In this document: piece after piece, positions 36,095 to 48,073 of the stretch
Layout: each line of letters begins with the position of its first letter
Position numbering within the stretch: position 1 is the stretch's first letter
The notes under the pieces: generated by a model
The model's input: only the letters and a program-made list of their open reading frames with translations
The model's database searches: none
What the model was told of the DNA's origin: nothing
Made by a program: the position numbers and the translations under genes
From: Tubulanus polymorphus
Taxonomy: Eukaryota > Nemertea > Palaeonemertea > Tubulaniformes > Tubulanidae
NCBI RefSeq assembly: GCF_964204645.1
Contig: NC_134029.1
Coordinates: forward strand, 18,926,450-18,990,449
Direction of reading: 5' to 3'
DNA: 64,000 bases

Positions 36095-36501
36095 TAGGGA
36101 CACACGAGCGTATTTTTTCGCGCGATCGCGACGATTAAATTCGCCAGCGAATTCGCCGACGAAATTATACGCCCGATATGAGCGGGCACACATAGCGATC
36201 AAACCGAAATTCGGTCAGCGACTGGCACTAAGAGGGAGAGAGTTAACGAATGACATGATATCAACAATGCAGCCTATTGGTTGATAAAAATGGATCGCTC
36301 GGCGAAATTCGCCGAGTGCGGGGAGACGAGCGAATTTGCGGGCGATCCGATCGCCGGCGTAAATAATCGGCCGAAAATATCAAACATCGATCGAGTCGGC
36401 CGACGAAATCGTCGTCGCCGTAAGTGGCCACACGAGCAAATTTTTCGGGCGATTTATAAATTCGCCGCGATCGGGCGAAAAAATACGCTCGTGTGCCCCT
36501 A
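36095..36501. mobile_element. CpG-rich MITE with 34-bp inverted ends
   Basis: TAGGGACACACGAGCG plus TATTTTTTCGCGCGATCGCG is inverted at the right with two mismatches. The interior is packed with TCGCCG, CGATCG and GGCGA words. A short AT-rich core includes TTGGTTGATAAAAATGG. Confidence 0.85.
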
Positions 36502-36576
36502 CCTTAAGGCATGTTCCACTATGCAGCAACAAGTATGCTGCTGTAGAATTCACCTAGTGTACGGGTCAGAATTTCA

Positions 36577-36746
36577 AGCGTATTTGTCACTTGCGTCGTT
36601 GACCATAAACAGCAACAAAAATGATTGAGTGTGCGCATAATTCAGCTGCTGGAAAGAATGCTGGATTGGCGTACTTGTTGCTCTTGGGACAAAGATATCA
36701 AACATGTTGGATATCATGTCAACAACGCAAGCAACAATTGCGCTTG
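36577..36746. mobile_element. TTCAAGCG MITE, complete
   Basis: Left end TTCAAGCGTATTTGTCACTT, GCGTCGTTGAC is inverted at the right as GTCAACAACGCAAGCAAC, AATTGCGCTTGAA. It contains ATATCAAACATGTT. A related right end lies at 44617-44672. Confidence 0.7.
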
Positions 36747-36790
36747 AACAATTTACCCACAAACTAGTCGAATTCTCGCCCAGTGTCTAT

Positions 36791-37057
36791 AGCCGCGATC
36801 GCACCAACATTTTTGGCCGGCGCCAAATTTGCCCCTGAACAACTGATCACACGTGCCTGTTTGGCCCTACCGAAATCGTTGGACCAGGCCCAAGCCAAAA
36901 TTTCATCACGGGTCAAATTATATGCAACTGGTTCCGGAAGTGACTCACTTGTTTAGTATTGAGCGAGTGGTTTACCTGTGAGTACGCTCTCTAATTAGGC
37001 ACAGGCCAAATTTGACTCGACCCTGGTCCGTGCCAATCATCTCCGTTTTGATGCGGC
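36791..37057 (-). mobile_element. GGCC-MITE, near-complete
   Basis: AGCCGCGATCGCACCAAC at the left, GCAACTGGTTCCGGAAGTGAC in the middle, GTACGCTCTCTAATTAGGC, and GATGCGGC at the right. Confidence 0.75.
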
Positions 37058-37778
37058 GTCACTAATTTGCTGCAGGCACCACTTTAGCGGAGAGTTGAAT
37101 AAAGACTAGGCTAATTCGAGTTTAATCATCGCGAATGTTGAGTAAATTTTCTGACCCCAGGTCTGGACTCTTTGTCGTCGGTTCCTAGTGATTGATTGAG
37201 TTTCAGATTCAGCCCTACTATTAATCTAACGCCAGTATTCAGTACTGTATAATGCAAAAACTAATTTTCAATGCATTCTCACTAATGTATCAGCAATCAA
37301 ATGTATAAATGGCTGCCTTTTCAATGTGCAGAGATGATTTTTTTCACGCCGCGAACGCCTACAGAAGGCTTTCATTCATTGTTACAGAACAAGTCACGAG
37401 CACAACGAAAACAGTTATTCACGGATAAAATTCGAAGTGAATTTTATGACTTCGAGCAGAAGTCTTAATAAATCATGACAACATCGTCGTCGTAGTCGTC
37501 GCGTGTCGATGATTATTAGTTTTTCACCGGGTAATTTCGGCGTATTACAGCTTCGTGGACATTGCGTTTTGAATATTGTAGATAGTGTTTTTCGACGTCG
37601 TTTACGAGAGAGAGAGAGAGAGAACGCGCGCGCGAGATATCTATTAACCCTTTCTCTCGATGAAACTAGGGAGAGAATTCGCGCATGTAGATCCACAGGC
37701 CTTTTTGACGGATTTAGCAGTAGAAAGTGGAACTTTATATTTTGAACCCATTTTCAGCTTATGGCTAAATAGCATCAT

Positions 37779-38054
37779 CACGGTGGTTGCTTACCTGAAA
37801 ATTGAGGAAAAGTCGGGGAATTTTACATTTACTTTAAAAAAGTCTGGGAATCTGGTAAAGCTTAAAATCAGGTAAAAGTCAGGGAAATGTGTTGACATCA
37901 CTGAATGGCCTTAAATCCAATAGTTTCTGTCTATATATTACTTATTATTTGACTGTTAATTCATTGGATTGGATTCCTAGTGGATTATTTCAGGGAAAAC
38001 AAGGAGGGGTGGTAGGGGGAAGGGTATAGCAAGTCAAATAAAGTGGCCACCCTG
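37779..38054. mobile_element. CAGGGTGGCCAC element (hAT-like), third copy
   Basis: Right end AGTGGCCACCCTG is intact; left end reads CACGGTGGTTGCTTACCTG. It carries AAGTCGGGGAA and CAGGGAAA words. Confidence 0.7.
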
Positions 38055-38786
38055 AGCTTGCATGCATATTGAATTACTGATGTTTGTATCTGAAAATTGC
38101 TAACAAACAAATACCAAACGTTGATACTTATACGCCGAGTTTTTGATATTCTTACGTTTTTTCTTATAGATTATTATTCGTAGTATGAAGGAAATGATTA
38201 TTCTACGAATTCATGAATATTTTCCGAGACGTAGGTTGCAAACTGCGAGGTGTACGCGTGTTTGTGTTCCCATTCCGAAACCGACCCAGAATGGTTGCGG
38301 TTGTCTCTGAATGTTTCCGCCGATTTGCGGAATGCTTAGTTGATATCATCGGTGTTAACTGTGAAAAAAAATGAATTAACTGGATACGTCTCGGTGACTA
38401 GTCGCTGCCGGAGGCTGTTACAATTTTACACTATCTCTCACCAGCGAAATGATTTAGAATATCATCAAAGCCGGCATCTTCATGTGGCAATTTCATCATT
38501 GACTGATACTTTAGATCATTAACATCGGACGTTCTTTGATTTCTGCCGAATTAAGAGTCGCTACTTAAGTTCTTGTCATTAAATAGATCAAACGTTCTAT
38601 AATGGATGGCGATTTTTTTTCTTCTTAGCTGTAGCAACCTTCGACGATTTATAGAGTTGATAGAGTTATAGAGTCGATTTATTTCTCGTTGACGGCTGGT
38701 AACTATTGTGACAATACCAGCTGCGTCTTACCAATAAAGACTTCTTGTCCTAGATCCCGGTTGCAATGGAGGTTGTTGTTCCACAG
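38055..38786. other. Intronic stretch, nothing recognised
   Basis: Only short frames; small ATAGAGT repeats near 38650. Confidence 0.45.
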
Positions 38787-38993
38787 TTCAGCGATCACAT
38801 GGGCATGGATTGGGCCCCGATTCAAATTTGGTGCGTGGCTAATTAGATAGAAACCACTCACTTATACTAAACAATGCTTAAACAAAACAAAGTTAGTCAC
38901 TACAGGAACCAGTTGCATGCGGTTCACCGGCAATAATTTGACGCATCCTAAAATTTGGCTTGGGCCTGGTCCAACGTGCTTGTCATTTGGTAC
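38787..38993 (+). mobile_element. GGCC-MITE, right end truncated
   Basis: CAGCGATCACATGGG, ACTAAACAATGCTTAAACAA, AGGAACCAGTTGCATG and CTTGGGCCTGGTCC, then homology stops. Confidence 0.65.
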
Positions 38994-38994
38994 C

Positions 38995-39125
38995 TCAGTA
39001 GCTACGCATAAAGCGACTCCGAGCAATCGATGAGACATTTTCCGTTGCCCAATATCAAACATGTTTTGGTATTGGGCGACTATGAGCAAATCGATCAGAT
39101 GACAAACAATTCTCCTGTCCTCGCA
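38995..39125. repeat. GCGACTnnGAGCAA repeat with central palindrome
   Basis: GCGACTCCGAGCAATCGATGAGA and GCGACTATGAGCAAATCGAT are direct repeats around a 31-bp near-perfect palindrome (39047-39077, GCCCAATA...TATTGGGC) centred on CATG. Confidence 0.55.
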
Positions 39126-40548
39126 ATAAGACTTTAGAGATTTTTCCTTCAACCATCACCAGCTTTTGCGATTGTTGCTCGTGGATTGCTTGAAAAAGTT
39201 ATGCATCTACCTGAAGCTTTCTAGGCGAAACATCTGAAATTTGCTATGGTGATGCTTGCTGAGTTGAACGATGAATATTTTGACTGCCATTTTCAGTCAT
39301 TTTGACAGCAGATTATACATCTAGAGTAAGGTCATTAACATATATAGGAAACAATTCGCGGATAATGGACGGGGGAAATTTTTTAAATTTTACGTGACAC
39401 ATAAATGGTGAAGGAATTTTTATGTTTTCATAATATTCTACCGCCTAAAGATAAACTGACTTTTCATACTTTTTTAGTAACGATACATATACGTGCGTTA
39501 TCACTATGAAATTTACAGCAGCAGTGACCTGGGAATTCGAAGCGCGTAATTATTCGCGGCGATATGATCACGAATCGCTGTGTTTGCCCAAACGAGTGTA
39601 GACCATCCCTCGGCGCTTGTAATATCTGGCGTTTCGCCGCGTATCACCATTTTGTCGAAATAATAATATCCGATTCCCGCTGCGACTGGAACCTATGGTT
39701 AAGAGCTTGACGGTGTTTCCGCATGCGTGTCGGGCCTAATAACGTCGCGGTGCCGTCGCTGGCTTTATCGGCGAAAAGAAATTGATTATTTTCATGCGTT
39801 CATTTCTTTCGGACGGACGTACGGTGAGCAATTAACGAGAACATTAGCTGCGTTGATTTCGCTTTGATTCGTACGGGAAGTTGGGAAGTGGTCGTCGGAG
39901 ATGGTGCTTGTTAGTCTTATTGCGTACGCCAAATATCAGATTCCTCCGCTTAATTTACGTATTACCTCTGCTACATTTGCGCTGCGTGCGGTTTCCCGGC
40001 GGTGTTTCCTGCGCAGGCTTTCAAATCGTCATTAAAGGACAGTTCGAAACATCTTCATCATCGCGGTTAGATTGCGTTGACCGCTGTGGCGCGACTGATA
40101 CGTACAGCTAGACGTAATTCGAGAGTGTTTTTCCATTGAATTTATTATTCATAGCGACTGATGGCTGTTGTTCAGAAACATGTAGCTTCTAGCTTTCAGT
40201 ATTCAATTAAGCTTGATACAGCTTCGTTGATTATATACTCTACTTCTACGGTAAATGTGGGGCATGCTGTAGATTGAAAAAGGGCATATCCAACGAAGCA
40301 TGTATCGAAACGGAATTGAGATATTAATCTTCCATAAACGGCGAGGTGAACTAGTATTGGCTTTCGATGGTGTCTGAAACAACTCGATACTTAACAATTA
40401 ATGATTCCCATCAATTTCAGAGCTAGACCGGCAAGTTCAATTCAATTTCAGAAATATATTAAAATTCATAGTAAAACATTATTAATCCAATAATTATATA
40501 CCAACTTGAAACATATTGGCCCAGATCAGTGTGGAAACACTGTGGGCA
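39126..40548. other. Stretch with a CpG-rich core, no supported gene
   Basis: 39540-40110 is noticeably CG-rich and repeat-free, unlike its surroundings, but I find no frame with matching splice sites. It could be regulatory. Confidence 0.4.
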
Positions 40549-40772
40549 ATTGTTGGGTTATTGGAGTTAGTCGACACATTTGCTATGTCAAACCTGTCAG
40601 TTAGTCGGAACTATAGTCCAAAAAACAGTGAAATGAGCACAGTCGCTGTAGTTCGGACCTAGTTCCAAGATGGCACACAACAAGAAATGTGTTAAGACCG
40701 AAATATAGTGCGTTCGGTCATTAGCTCCAGCCACTAGTCGACTAACTATGGAAACCTAAGTACGCCCAGCCC
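40549..40772. mobile_element. AGTCGACTA MITE, copy 3
   Basis: GAGTTAGTCGACACATTTGC and ACTAGTCGACTAACTATGG are inverted. The interior has TTAGTCGGAACTATAG and CCAAGATGGC as in copy 1. Confidence 0.65.
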
Positions 40773-41117
40773 AACAGTTGTAACAACAATACAGCGAAAT
40801 ACCACGATTAAAAAAAGAACATTTTTTTTAAAAAGTCCGAAAGGTTTTTTTTTGTAATAAACTACAGCTTAGGAAACCTTACAGATTTGTGTTTTCTTTT
40901 CGTTTATGTGGGATAGTTCTATAGCGCCTACTGGTTATTTGATTTGCACAGTCACAATCGCTGTCTGTAGAGGTGTAGTTATGGAGACTTGCCATATAAT
41001 ATACAATGAAAGATGCTCAACAGTCAGTAGGCTTCGTTTGGCGAACATTGTATTTTCTGGTTCTCGGGCCTCTGTTATGAGACCCTATTTTCGTATTGTC
41101 TGTCTGTGTCTCTGGGT

Positions 41118-41335
41118 TACAATGTCAGTATGGGGGTCTAGTTGTGTAGTGCAAAGAATGTGCCCAGTGCACCTCCTAAAAGTGGGGGTGAACTGTGGTT
41201 TCTAGTGGCAGAACTAGGCACTAATAACTGTTTTCAGCAACTTGCCCTTGGAGATCACCTCATAACTGAGGAAATGGTCGAAATTCAAATAGGTATCTTG
41301 ACAAAATTTAGCTATTCACCCTAGATACAACATAT
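41118..41335. repeat. Interspersed repeat shared with the tandem duplication
   Basis: GGTTACAATGTCAGTATGGG, GGTCTAGTTGTGTAG and ATGTGCCCAG match 25803-25930 and 28313-28440. Confidence 0.6.
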
Positions 41336-41384
41336 CCAAAATGCAATGATAACTAACGCATGGGAACTTCGGGTTTGCCTCATA

Positions 41385-41485
41385 CATATATTGAGCCTGA
41401 GCCTGAGAACCATTGTTGGCCATTGTCGCCTATAGCTTGTTGTAATTTCCTATGCAAATGAACTGAATTTGAATTTGAATTTGAG
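41385..41485. repeat. Retroposon-like tail
   Basis: GAGCCTGAGAACCATTGTTG resembles 24523-24545 and ends in TTGAATTTGAATTTGAATTTG, a tail type common in non-LTR elements and SINEs. A similar AATAAAGTTATTTTGAATTTG lies at 56080. Confidence 0.4.
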
Positions 41486-41817
41486 GGTATGTCATGTTAT
41501 GTTAATCTCGCATTGTAATCACCGGCTAGACATGATAAAAAGGGCAGAATTCCAATGGATCTACATAGAAAGGTCCGCGGAATATCTCTTAAGTTCCATT
41601 GCAGACTGCGTCGCCGGCTTTCAGCGACATTACGATTTCTGGCTCGTCGCGTTCCGTCATCGACACGCACGCCTTTACCGTGTTTCACTTCCTCTTCATT
41701 CCTTTCCCCGTTACTTGAACGGACGTGCGAGATGAAGCCTCCTCGACTGCCGCGTGTCTCGCTTCCTTCGCCGAAACAAATTCGAATCGATTAATTTTCT
41801 CGCGGCCAGTATTCCAA

Positions 41818-41985
41818 TATCGTCGTCGTCGTCGGTGTTGTTGAGATTTCGTTTTTTTTTTTGTGCACCTTTGACATTTTTCGAAAATGATGTACGATTT
41901 TCATCGGTGACGACGACATAAGAATGATGCATCATCGGCGTCATCGTCGTCGTCATCTCATCGTCGTCTCATCATCGTCGCGGAT
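41818..41985. repeat. GTC/ATC trinucleotide-rich stretch
   Basis: Interrupted runs of TCGTCG and TCATCG at both ends of the stretch. Confidence 0.6.
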
Positions 41986-42160
41986 TACAAAATGTAATCA
42001 GGTGACGCGTTAATTACCGATGACATCTGAATCTATTTTTCACCTTCACGCCCGATATTCGTATCCAACGACGCTTCGTGTCGGGTATTAATTCGCCTGG
42101 ATTAAAATCTACGTGAAGTGAAATTGTGATCACTGCATCTTTTTGAACGCTTTAGAAAGG

Positions 42161-42399
42161 TTGATTAGCACGAGTGTTGTTGGCCCGGCCAACGGTTCGT
42201 TCAGACGGTTGCCAAATGGACCCGGGCAAAATTTTTAGCAAGGGACAAATGATCGCGTTTGAATTGCATGCACCTGCTACCAGAAATGACTCTGAGTGAG
42301 GGTGGTTTATGCGTGAACGTGCTCTCTAATTTGGCACGGGCCAAATTTGACTGGTCCTGATTCAGGGGAGGGGGGCAAATCATCTCTCAGTGTGAGGCT
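42161..42399 (-). mobile_element. GGCC-MITE, left end eroded
   Basis: GTTGTTGGCCCGGCC, CTGCTACCAGAAATGAC, GTGAACGTGCTCTCTAATTTG and CAGTGTGAGGCT. Confidence 0.65.
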
Positions 42400-44161
42400 T
42401 TTATCACTTGGATTTCGTATAGAATTAATTTCAATTCATTTCAATAAAATCTATACATTATTGGACAATACAATAAATGAAAGAAAACAACATTATCAAA
42501 ATAGAATATAAAATGTATCATACAAAACAGTTAATATTGTATATACATTGTAAAGGTGTTCTACATTTAGGTACTTTCGTGAATAAACTTTCCTAGACTC
42601 GGAGCCATTTTTACCGATGTCATAATCATGATGAATAAAATGATTAGATCGTTCGATATTGGATCTACTGTGACATGACAAAACATATCTCTACAAGTCA
42701 ATTTTTTACTTTCAGTTACCAAAAATAAGTAATTTGACACAATTTAAGATATCTAAGTTATAAATACTCAATAGTTGGTTGAAGATAACTTGGATACATA
42801 CCATAGTAACAATGAACTTGTAATTGCCACTATGTCAGCTTATCCACTTGTTAATCAAATTTTGAGCAACGGGTCTCGTGTGTGTCAAATTACTTATTTT
42901 CAGGTTGAAAATTGCGTTAGCCGTTGATTTATGGATGAACGTTGTTTGGTTGAGGGCTGCTAAAAACAAACGCGGTTTGGGTTTGATAGATTGAACGTTG
43001 ACAATAATCCCCTGTTTTAATCATCTCCCGGTGTGCAGATTAACAGAAACGCTCAATCATGATCAGCGGAGGGGGGTCTCAGACTTGTTTAATTAACTTG
43101 ATAATCCAACTTGCTATTAATTGATTTATCAATAAAGGCTCTACAATAGTTTTTTAGGCTTTTATTCTATTTGAACAAGATGTTAAGCCATGGAAATACG
43201 TGTTAGTTCTTTAGATTGTAACCCCTCTGAAAAGGTATTTACCCAGAGGCAAATTCAGGGTACTGAAGCCTTTTAAACTATTAGCCCTAATACAAACTTG
43301 TAGTGCATGGAAATCAACTGGATATGAGGTTTTTTGTATCGTCATAAATCAGGGTTATGGCACCTTCAGGGTCCTATACCAAACTATTGATAAGGTGCCC
43401 TTATATGTGACTTGCTGTGACTTTATTGCCTTGCCAGGGTGTGGTTGTGAACAGTTAACCTAATAACACAGGTAAACTTTGGATCAACCCCTATTTGACC
43501 ACCGTTTTCTTCAGGGCGTTCCGTCATACGATAATTAAGACCATACGTGAAAGTAGCTCGGGCATGACGTATGATCGTCAATAATAGGGTGAATTTTGGC
43601 TGTATCTCGCCCGTAGTTTTCATGAACACTGATGAAAAGCGAAACCTACGTGTGCGATTCTTGTCGAAGACCTACGGGATTGCATTGATCTTCACCAGAG
43701 CTACGTGTCGCGATTAATACATTTGAGAAATGAAAACATTTCGACACCTGGTGTAATTAGTTTCATTTAGAGTCTAACATAATGAAATGATTCTCGTATC
43801 GTATGTATATTCATCCAATTTTACGCACCCCGACGAGAGTGCCTAGATTTTCTGTAACCAGGATCCAATTCCACTGTTGTGAATACTGAATTGACAATGA
43901 ACCAATTTTCACTAAAAACTTGGTAAATGCTGAAGTTCAGTAATGCGGGTTACTGAGAAGGGTCGTGGTCCTAAACAAACTGCCTATCTGAATATCCATT
44001 GCATGGGGAACTGAACGATGGTCCATATATCAACCTATTTTTGGGGTCATGATATTGCTTGTGGCCATTTTAACCCGCCTTAACAGGAACTGATATTTCA
44101 GTGGCAAGTGCACCGCAACAAATATGCAGCATAATTTATTGGTATTGATGTGAAAACTGTG
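42400..44161. other. Intronic stretch, nothing recognised
   Basis: AT-rich at 42420-42720 (CAATACAATAAATG-type sequence), then mixed sequence with short frames only. Confidence 0.45.
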
Positions 44162-44527
44162 TCTGGCCCACCAGCAACAACTGCACATGTATCCGGCACA
44201 CTAGCAACCACTATACATTGTCTCCGGGACACTGGCAACAACTGTACATTGTGTCTGGCACACTGGCAACAAACTGCACATTTGTCCGGCATACTAGCAA
44301 CAACTGTACATGGCACACTAGCAACAACTGCTGCACATGTGTCCGGCACACCAGCAATGACAGTACATTGTGTCTGGCACACTGGCAACAAACTGCACAT
44401 GTGTCCAGCACACTGGCAACGACTGTACATTGTGTCTGGCACACTGGCAACAAACTGCACATGTGTGCGGCACACGAGCAACGACTGCACATTGTGTCCG
44501 GCACACTGGCAACAACTGCACACCTGT
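44162..44527. repeat. 31-bp minisatellite, 12 units
   Basis: Units of 28-32 bp read TCTGGCACACTGGCAACAA then ACTGCACATGTG. TCTGG and TCCGG variants alternate, giving a 62-bp higher-order period. The repeat is open in several frames on both strands, producing Cys/His-rich pseudo-proteins with no start or splice evidence. Confidence 0.9.
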
Positions 44528-44616
44528 GCATACTGTACCTGCCATATATTGTATATTGAAACATAATCCAGCAGCAAGTACATACTGTCTTGGTGTACTT
44601 TTTGCTGTTGTGACAA

Positions 44617-44672
44617 GAATATCAAACATGTTAGTTATTGCAGTCAATGACGCAAGTGACAAATATGCTCGA
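44617..44672. mobile_element. TTCAAGCG MITE right-end fragment
   Basis: ATATCAAACATGTTAG then GTCAATGACGCAAGTGAC, AAATATGCTCGAA matches the right end at 36746. Confidence 0.5.
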
Positions 44673-45345
44673 AAAGTATGCTTTTGGAATATACTTATCG
44701 CTGTACTGGTTATGGTGTAAACATATACTTGTAGTTAGTGCGTGGGTGCTTTACTCATATCTCTATGTAGCGGGCTGGAATCGGTTTACTGAATGGCAGT
44801 AATCGCATTCATCCCGGCTTCCATTCCGTAGATACCTGATTTATAAGCTTTATCCAATCATCCGTTGAAAGCGAATACAACATAAATTTTGTTCGATACG
44901 GCGAAAACATGCGACCTTTAATGGTCGCCGATTAACCGTAGATCACGATCCTATGATGGTTCTGGGCACGTATTCAGATTGTATCTGGTGAGTTCGCGTA
45001 TTCCCGTTATTTCTATGTCGCCGGTCATTGCGAGTATAGCTGTGAATACAAATTCTCACGATGCGTGCAGACTGTAATAAGTTGACCGTTATTACGCCCG
45101 TCGTCGATATGGGAGAGAATCAGTGGGCGGTGATGAGGTTTTTACCATAGACTCATGAGGTTTATCGTAGACTCGCGGTGGTATAGTTACAGCGTTAACG
45201 GCGTCGGCTGGGAGTCCAGTGCGCTCATAACCGGTAGTTATAACCTTCAGGCAATGAAATGTAGAATGAATTTTTCATAGTTGTCGATATGTGGGTGAAC
45301 ATAAATGTGTTTGGGTTGTATTATGGATTTATATATAAACTAGCG

Positions 45346-45606
45346 CTGCTATCGCACGAGCGTTTTTTGTCTGTGTTGGATAAAGCCCAGGTCAACCGTT
45401 GACCATCAACCATGAGTCAAACGGGCACGCATTTGACACAAGCCCAAATTGGCCCTACAAAAACATTCGTCCAGGGTTGGTCAAATTTAAGCTTGGGACA
45501 GATAATTGCTTGTGAATGTTTACTGCTTCTGTAAGGACTCGCCTCACTTTGTTACTGATCCGAGCAAATTTGACCGGGGCTTCATAGTCTCCATGTGATC
45601 ACCGCT
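45346..45606 (-). mobile_element. GGCC-MITE, diverged
   Basis: CTATCGCACGAGCGTTTTTTG, GCTTGTGAATGTTTACTGCTT, and CTCCATGTGATCACCGCT. Confidence 0.6.
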
Positions 45607-47013
45607 ATATATAGTGTTTATCTGGGTTGTAATCATGGATATATGAACTAGGTGAATGTCCATGGTTGTGTTGGGAACTGTTACCCTCCTTTGATTTTTT
45701 ACTCGTTTTCCGATATCCTTCTCTTTATTTGACTAGTGTTTAGTAAGCCACGGGGAGTGCTGTTTGCCATGGACAATTTTTGGTGAAAACCAGTACACTA
45801 AGCATTGAAAAGATCATCAATGTTTGTAAACAAAGCCACCTAAACGTCTCTTGTGTAAGCTGAAATGGATCCGCACAACCTTGGGCAATCGTGTGTTTAT
45901 GCGACAATTGAATTATCAGCTTACAGGTCTGATTTGTTTTTTTTTTGCACCGTCGACTGGCTCCGCGACAGGTTAACCGAATGACATTTCCCTCGTAGAC
46001 TACTTATGCGCGGCGGAAAGCTTTATTTACCCTACGACAACAATGGTTTATTCTCAGTTTGCGCTGGGGAAAGAAAATAGAAAACCGAAGCAATTAGTTA
46101 ATGCCCCGAGATGATATTTCATATTTCACTAGATGTAGTTTTCTCTCATATCCCTAGGGTAATTCATAGCTGTTCCTATACTTTTTCTGAAAAACTTCTT
46201 AGGCCTTACGATGAAAAATACATAAAGCTCATTGAATGACATTTGCAAATACCAGATTTTCAGCGCTTGCTATGTATCTGAGGGGGTTTCCACGTACAGT
46301 GCCCTTCCATTCGTCAAAAACATGTGTTTGTGTACTGGTGTAATTAAAGTGTAGGGTTTCTTCTCGGTACTGCTGGTACAGCGTCTTATTTAATTAACGA
46401 AGAGCTTTCCGCACTTCACGAGGCACATCATCATCCGGCGCGTTAGCATTGACCTATCGAGGTAGATGAGGCAGATAGGTCCAATTTAGCGAACGACAAA
46501 ACCGCGTATTTTTTTAAAGTAGATACCGCGTAACCTGCTCAATTCAGCTAACCAAATCCGTCCCATCTCCTGGGAAATTACATTTCGTATACCACTTTCG
46601 CCGGGGTTGATCGTGTTCGCGCGTTGAATGCCGAATGCCGGCTACTGAAACGGAACGGGACCTGGATAACCGCGTACCTGAGCTCGGTCGATTAATCAAT
46701 TCGTATGCGGGAAAACACCTCGTCTCGACGGAGGCCGATAGTTGTCGTCGTCATTCATTTTTTCGATATTTATCATCGCGTGGGTGATGTTATATACCAT
46801 TCGTGTTTACGGGCTCGTACTAATTGAATCACTGTGTGCAGCGCGTAGCTTGATTTTGTAGAATTTAGAAAGTGGATATTTTGCCGATTCGACGTTATTC
46901 TTGTAAACGCTATTTTGCCTGGAGCTCATTCAGATCGGTTACTGATGGTGCTCATGCGCATGAAGGAGCTGGACTTAGAAAAATCAAGAAAGCAACAAAA
47001 ATAAAATGGTGAA
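45607..47013. other. Intronic stretch, nothing recognised
   Basis: A CG-rich subregion at 46400-46760 has no supported frame. Confidence 0.4.
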
Positions 47014-47090
47014 AAATCAGGATTTGAACCCACAGCCTGCTGTGTGCTAGTGCAACGACGCCTACCACTAGACCATCCGGTCAAGCTGCC
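47014..47090 (-). repeat. tRNA-like sequence (SINE head or tRNA pseudogene)
   Basis: On the minus strand, GATGGTCTAGTGGTAGGCG (A box) and GGTTCAAATCC (B box) are well formed and correctly spaced. They are followed by CACCA and a T run. The 5' and 3' ends do not form an acceptor stem and the T stem is broken, so a functional tRNA is unlikely. Confidence 0.55.
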
Positions 47091-48073
47091 TAAACTCTTA
47101 AGGTTTAACTACTCACAGCACTCGATCTAACCCTTAACCAACCATGACCCTTAAATTGACCCGAAAGCACTAACACCCTTTTTCTAACCCTAGTTGAAAG
47201 AGTTTCCTAGAATTCAAGTTCGGAATTAGAGAAGTATTACAATGTACTCGACATGAAGCTTGGAGCCATATTTGGCCAACCCTATCTGTGCCTCGCCGTT
47301 AAATGAGATTTCAACAATGATCTTCGTAAAACTTCCGGTTGAGAGGAGAAGCGTATGCGTAGCTTCAGGTTTTTAGTCTCCATCTCCATCAGCATTAATT
47401 CCATTAGCTAAAGCTACCGACTAACTGACTTGAGACCATCTTTCAATTCAGCTAGTTTTTCATATACCTCTACAGGGATCTCATTACCAGTCGACAGCCG
47501 GTAATTTCCACGAGTCTCTACTCCCGGTATTTTTCGCCATTTTTCGCCCGGGTTACTTTGATCATTGATGTATCCGTTTTTTTTTTCGCACGACGCAGTC
47601 GCCGTCATTAAGTCATTTGTACGCGTCAAGGCAACATCGACGAACAGAGATGACTACCGTCTCGGTAACGCGCCGAGAAGGAAATCTGAATCCCACTTTT
47701 ATTTTTTTCATCCATGGCAATGATGCGCGACGTTAAAACCATTGTTTCAATCTGGTAAGGTTTTTTTTTTTCTAAGCGCGATGAAACAATGCGAGAAATT
47801 TCATCGGTATCAAATTTAGAAAACATTGCGCTGAATCGTCAGGAATTTGTTAGAATCGGTCGAGTTCGCCTCAACTCTCTTCTTCATTTTGTCTCGTTTC
47901 ACTTGACATTTTGTGGTGGCCATGTAATTGGAAATTCTGCAACTACCACAAAACAGGAAACATCGTGTGAAGTCGGAGCAGCTAAACAAGAATCGCCAAC
48001 GCACAACCAATGACTATGAGCAAGCAGAGTGATCGAAATCGCTGTTATTTTGATTGGTTCTTGTCATGCTCCG

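Noticed and set aside
44162-44527. CRISPR-like array
   Set aside because: Units are contiguous and diverged with no spacers, in a eukaryotic intron.
44098-44720. Cys-rich and Thr-rich frames of 113-175 codons
   Set aside because: They are translations of the 31-bp minisatellite in several frames.
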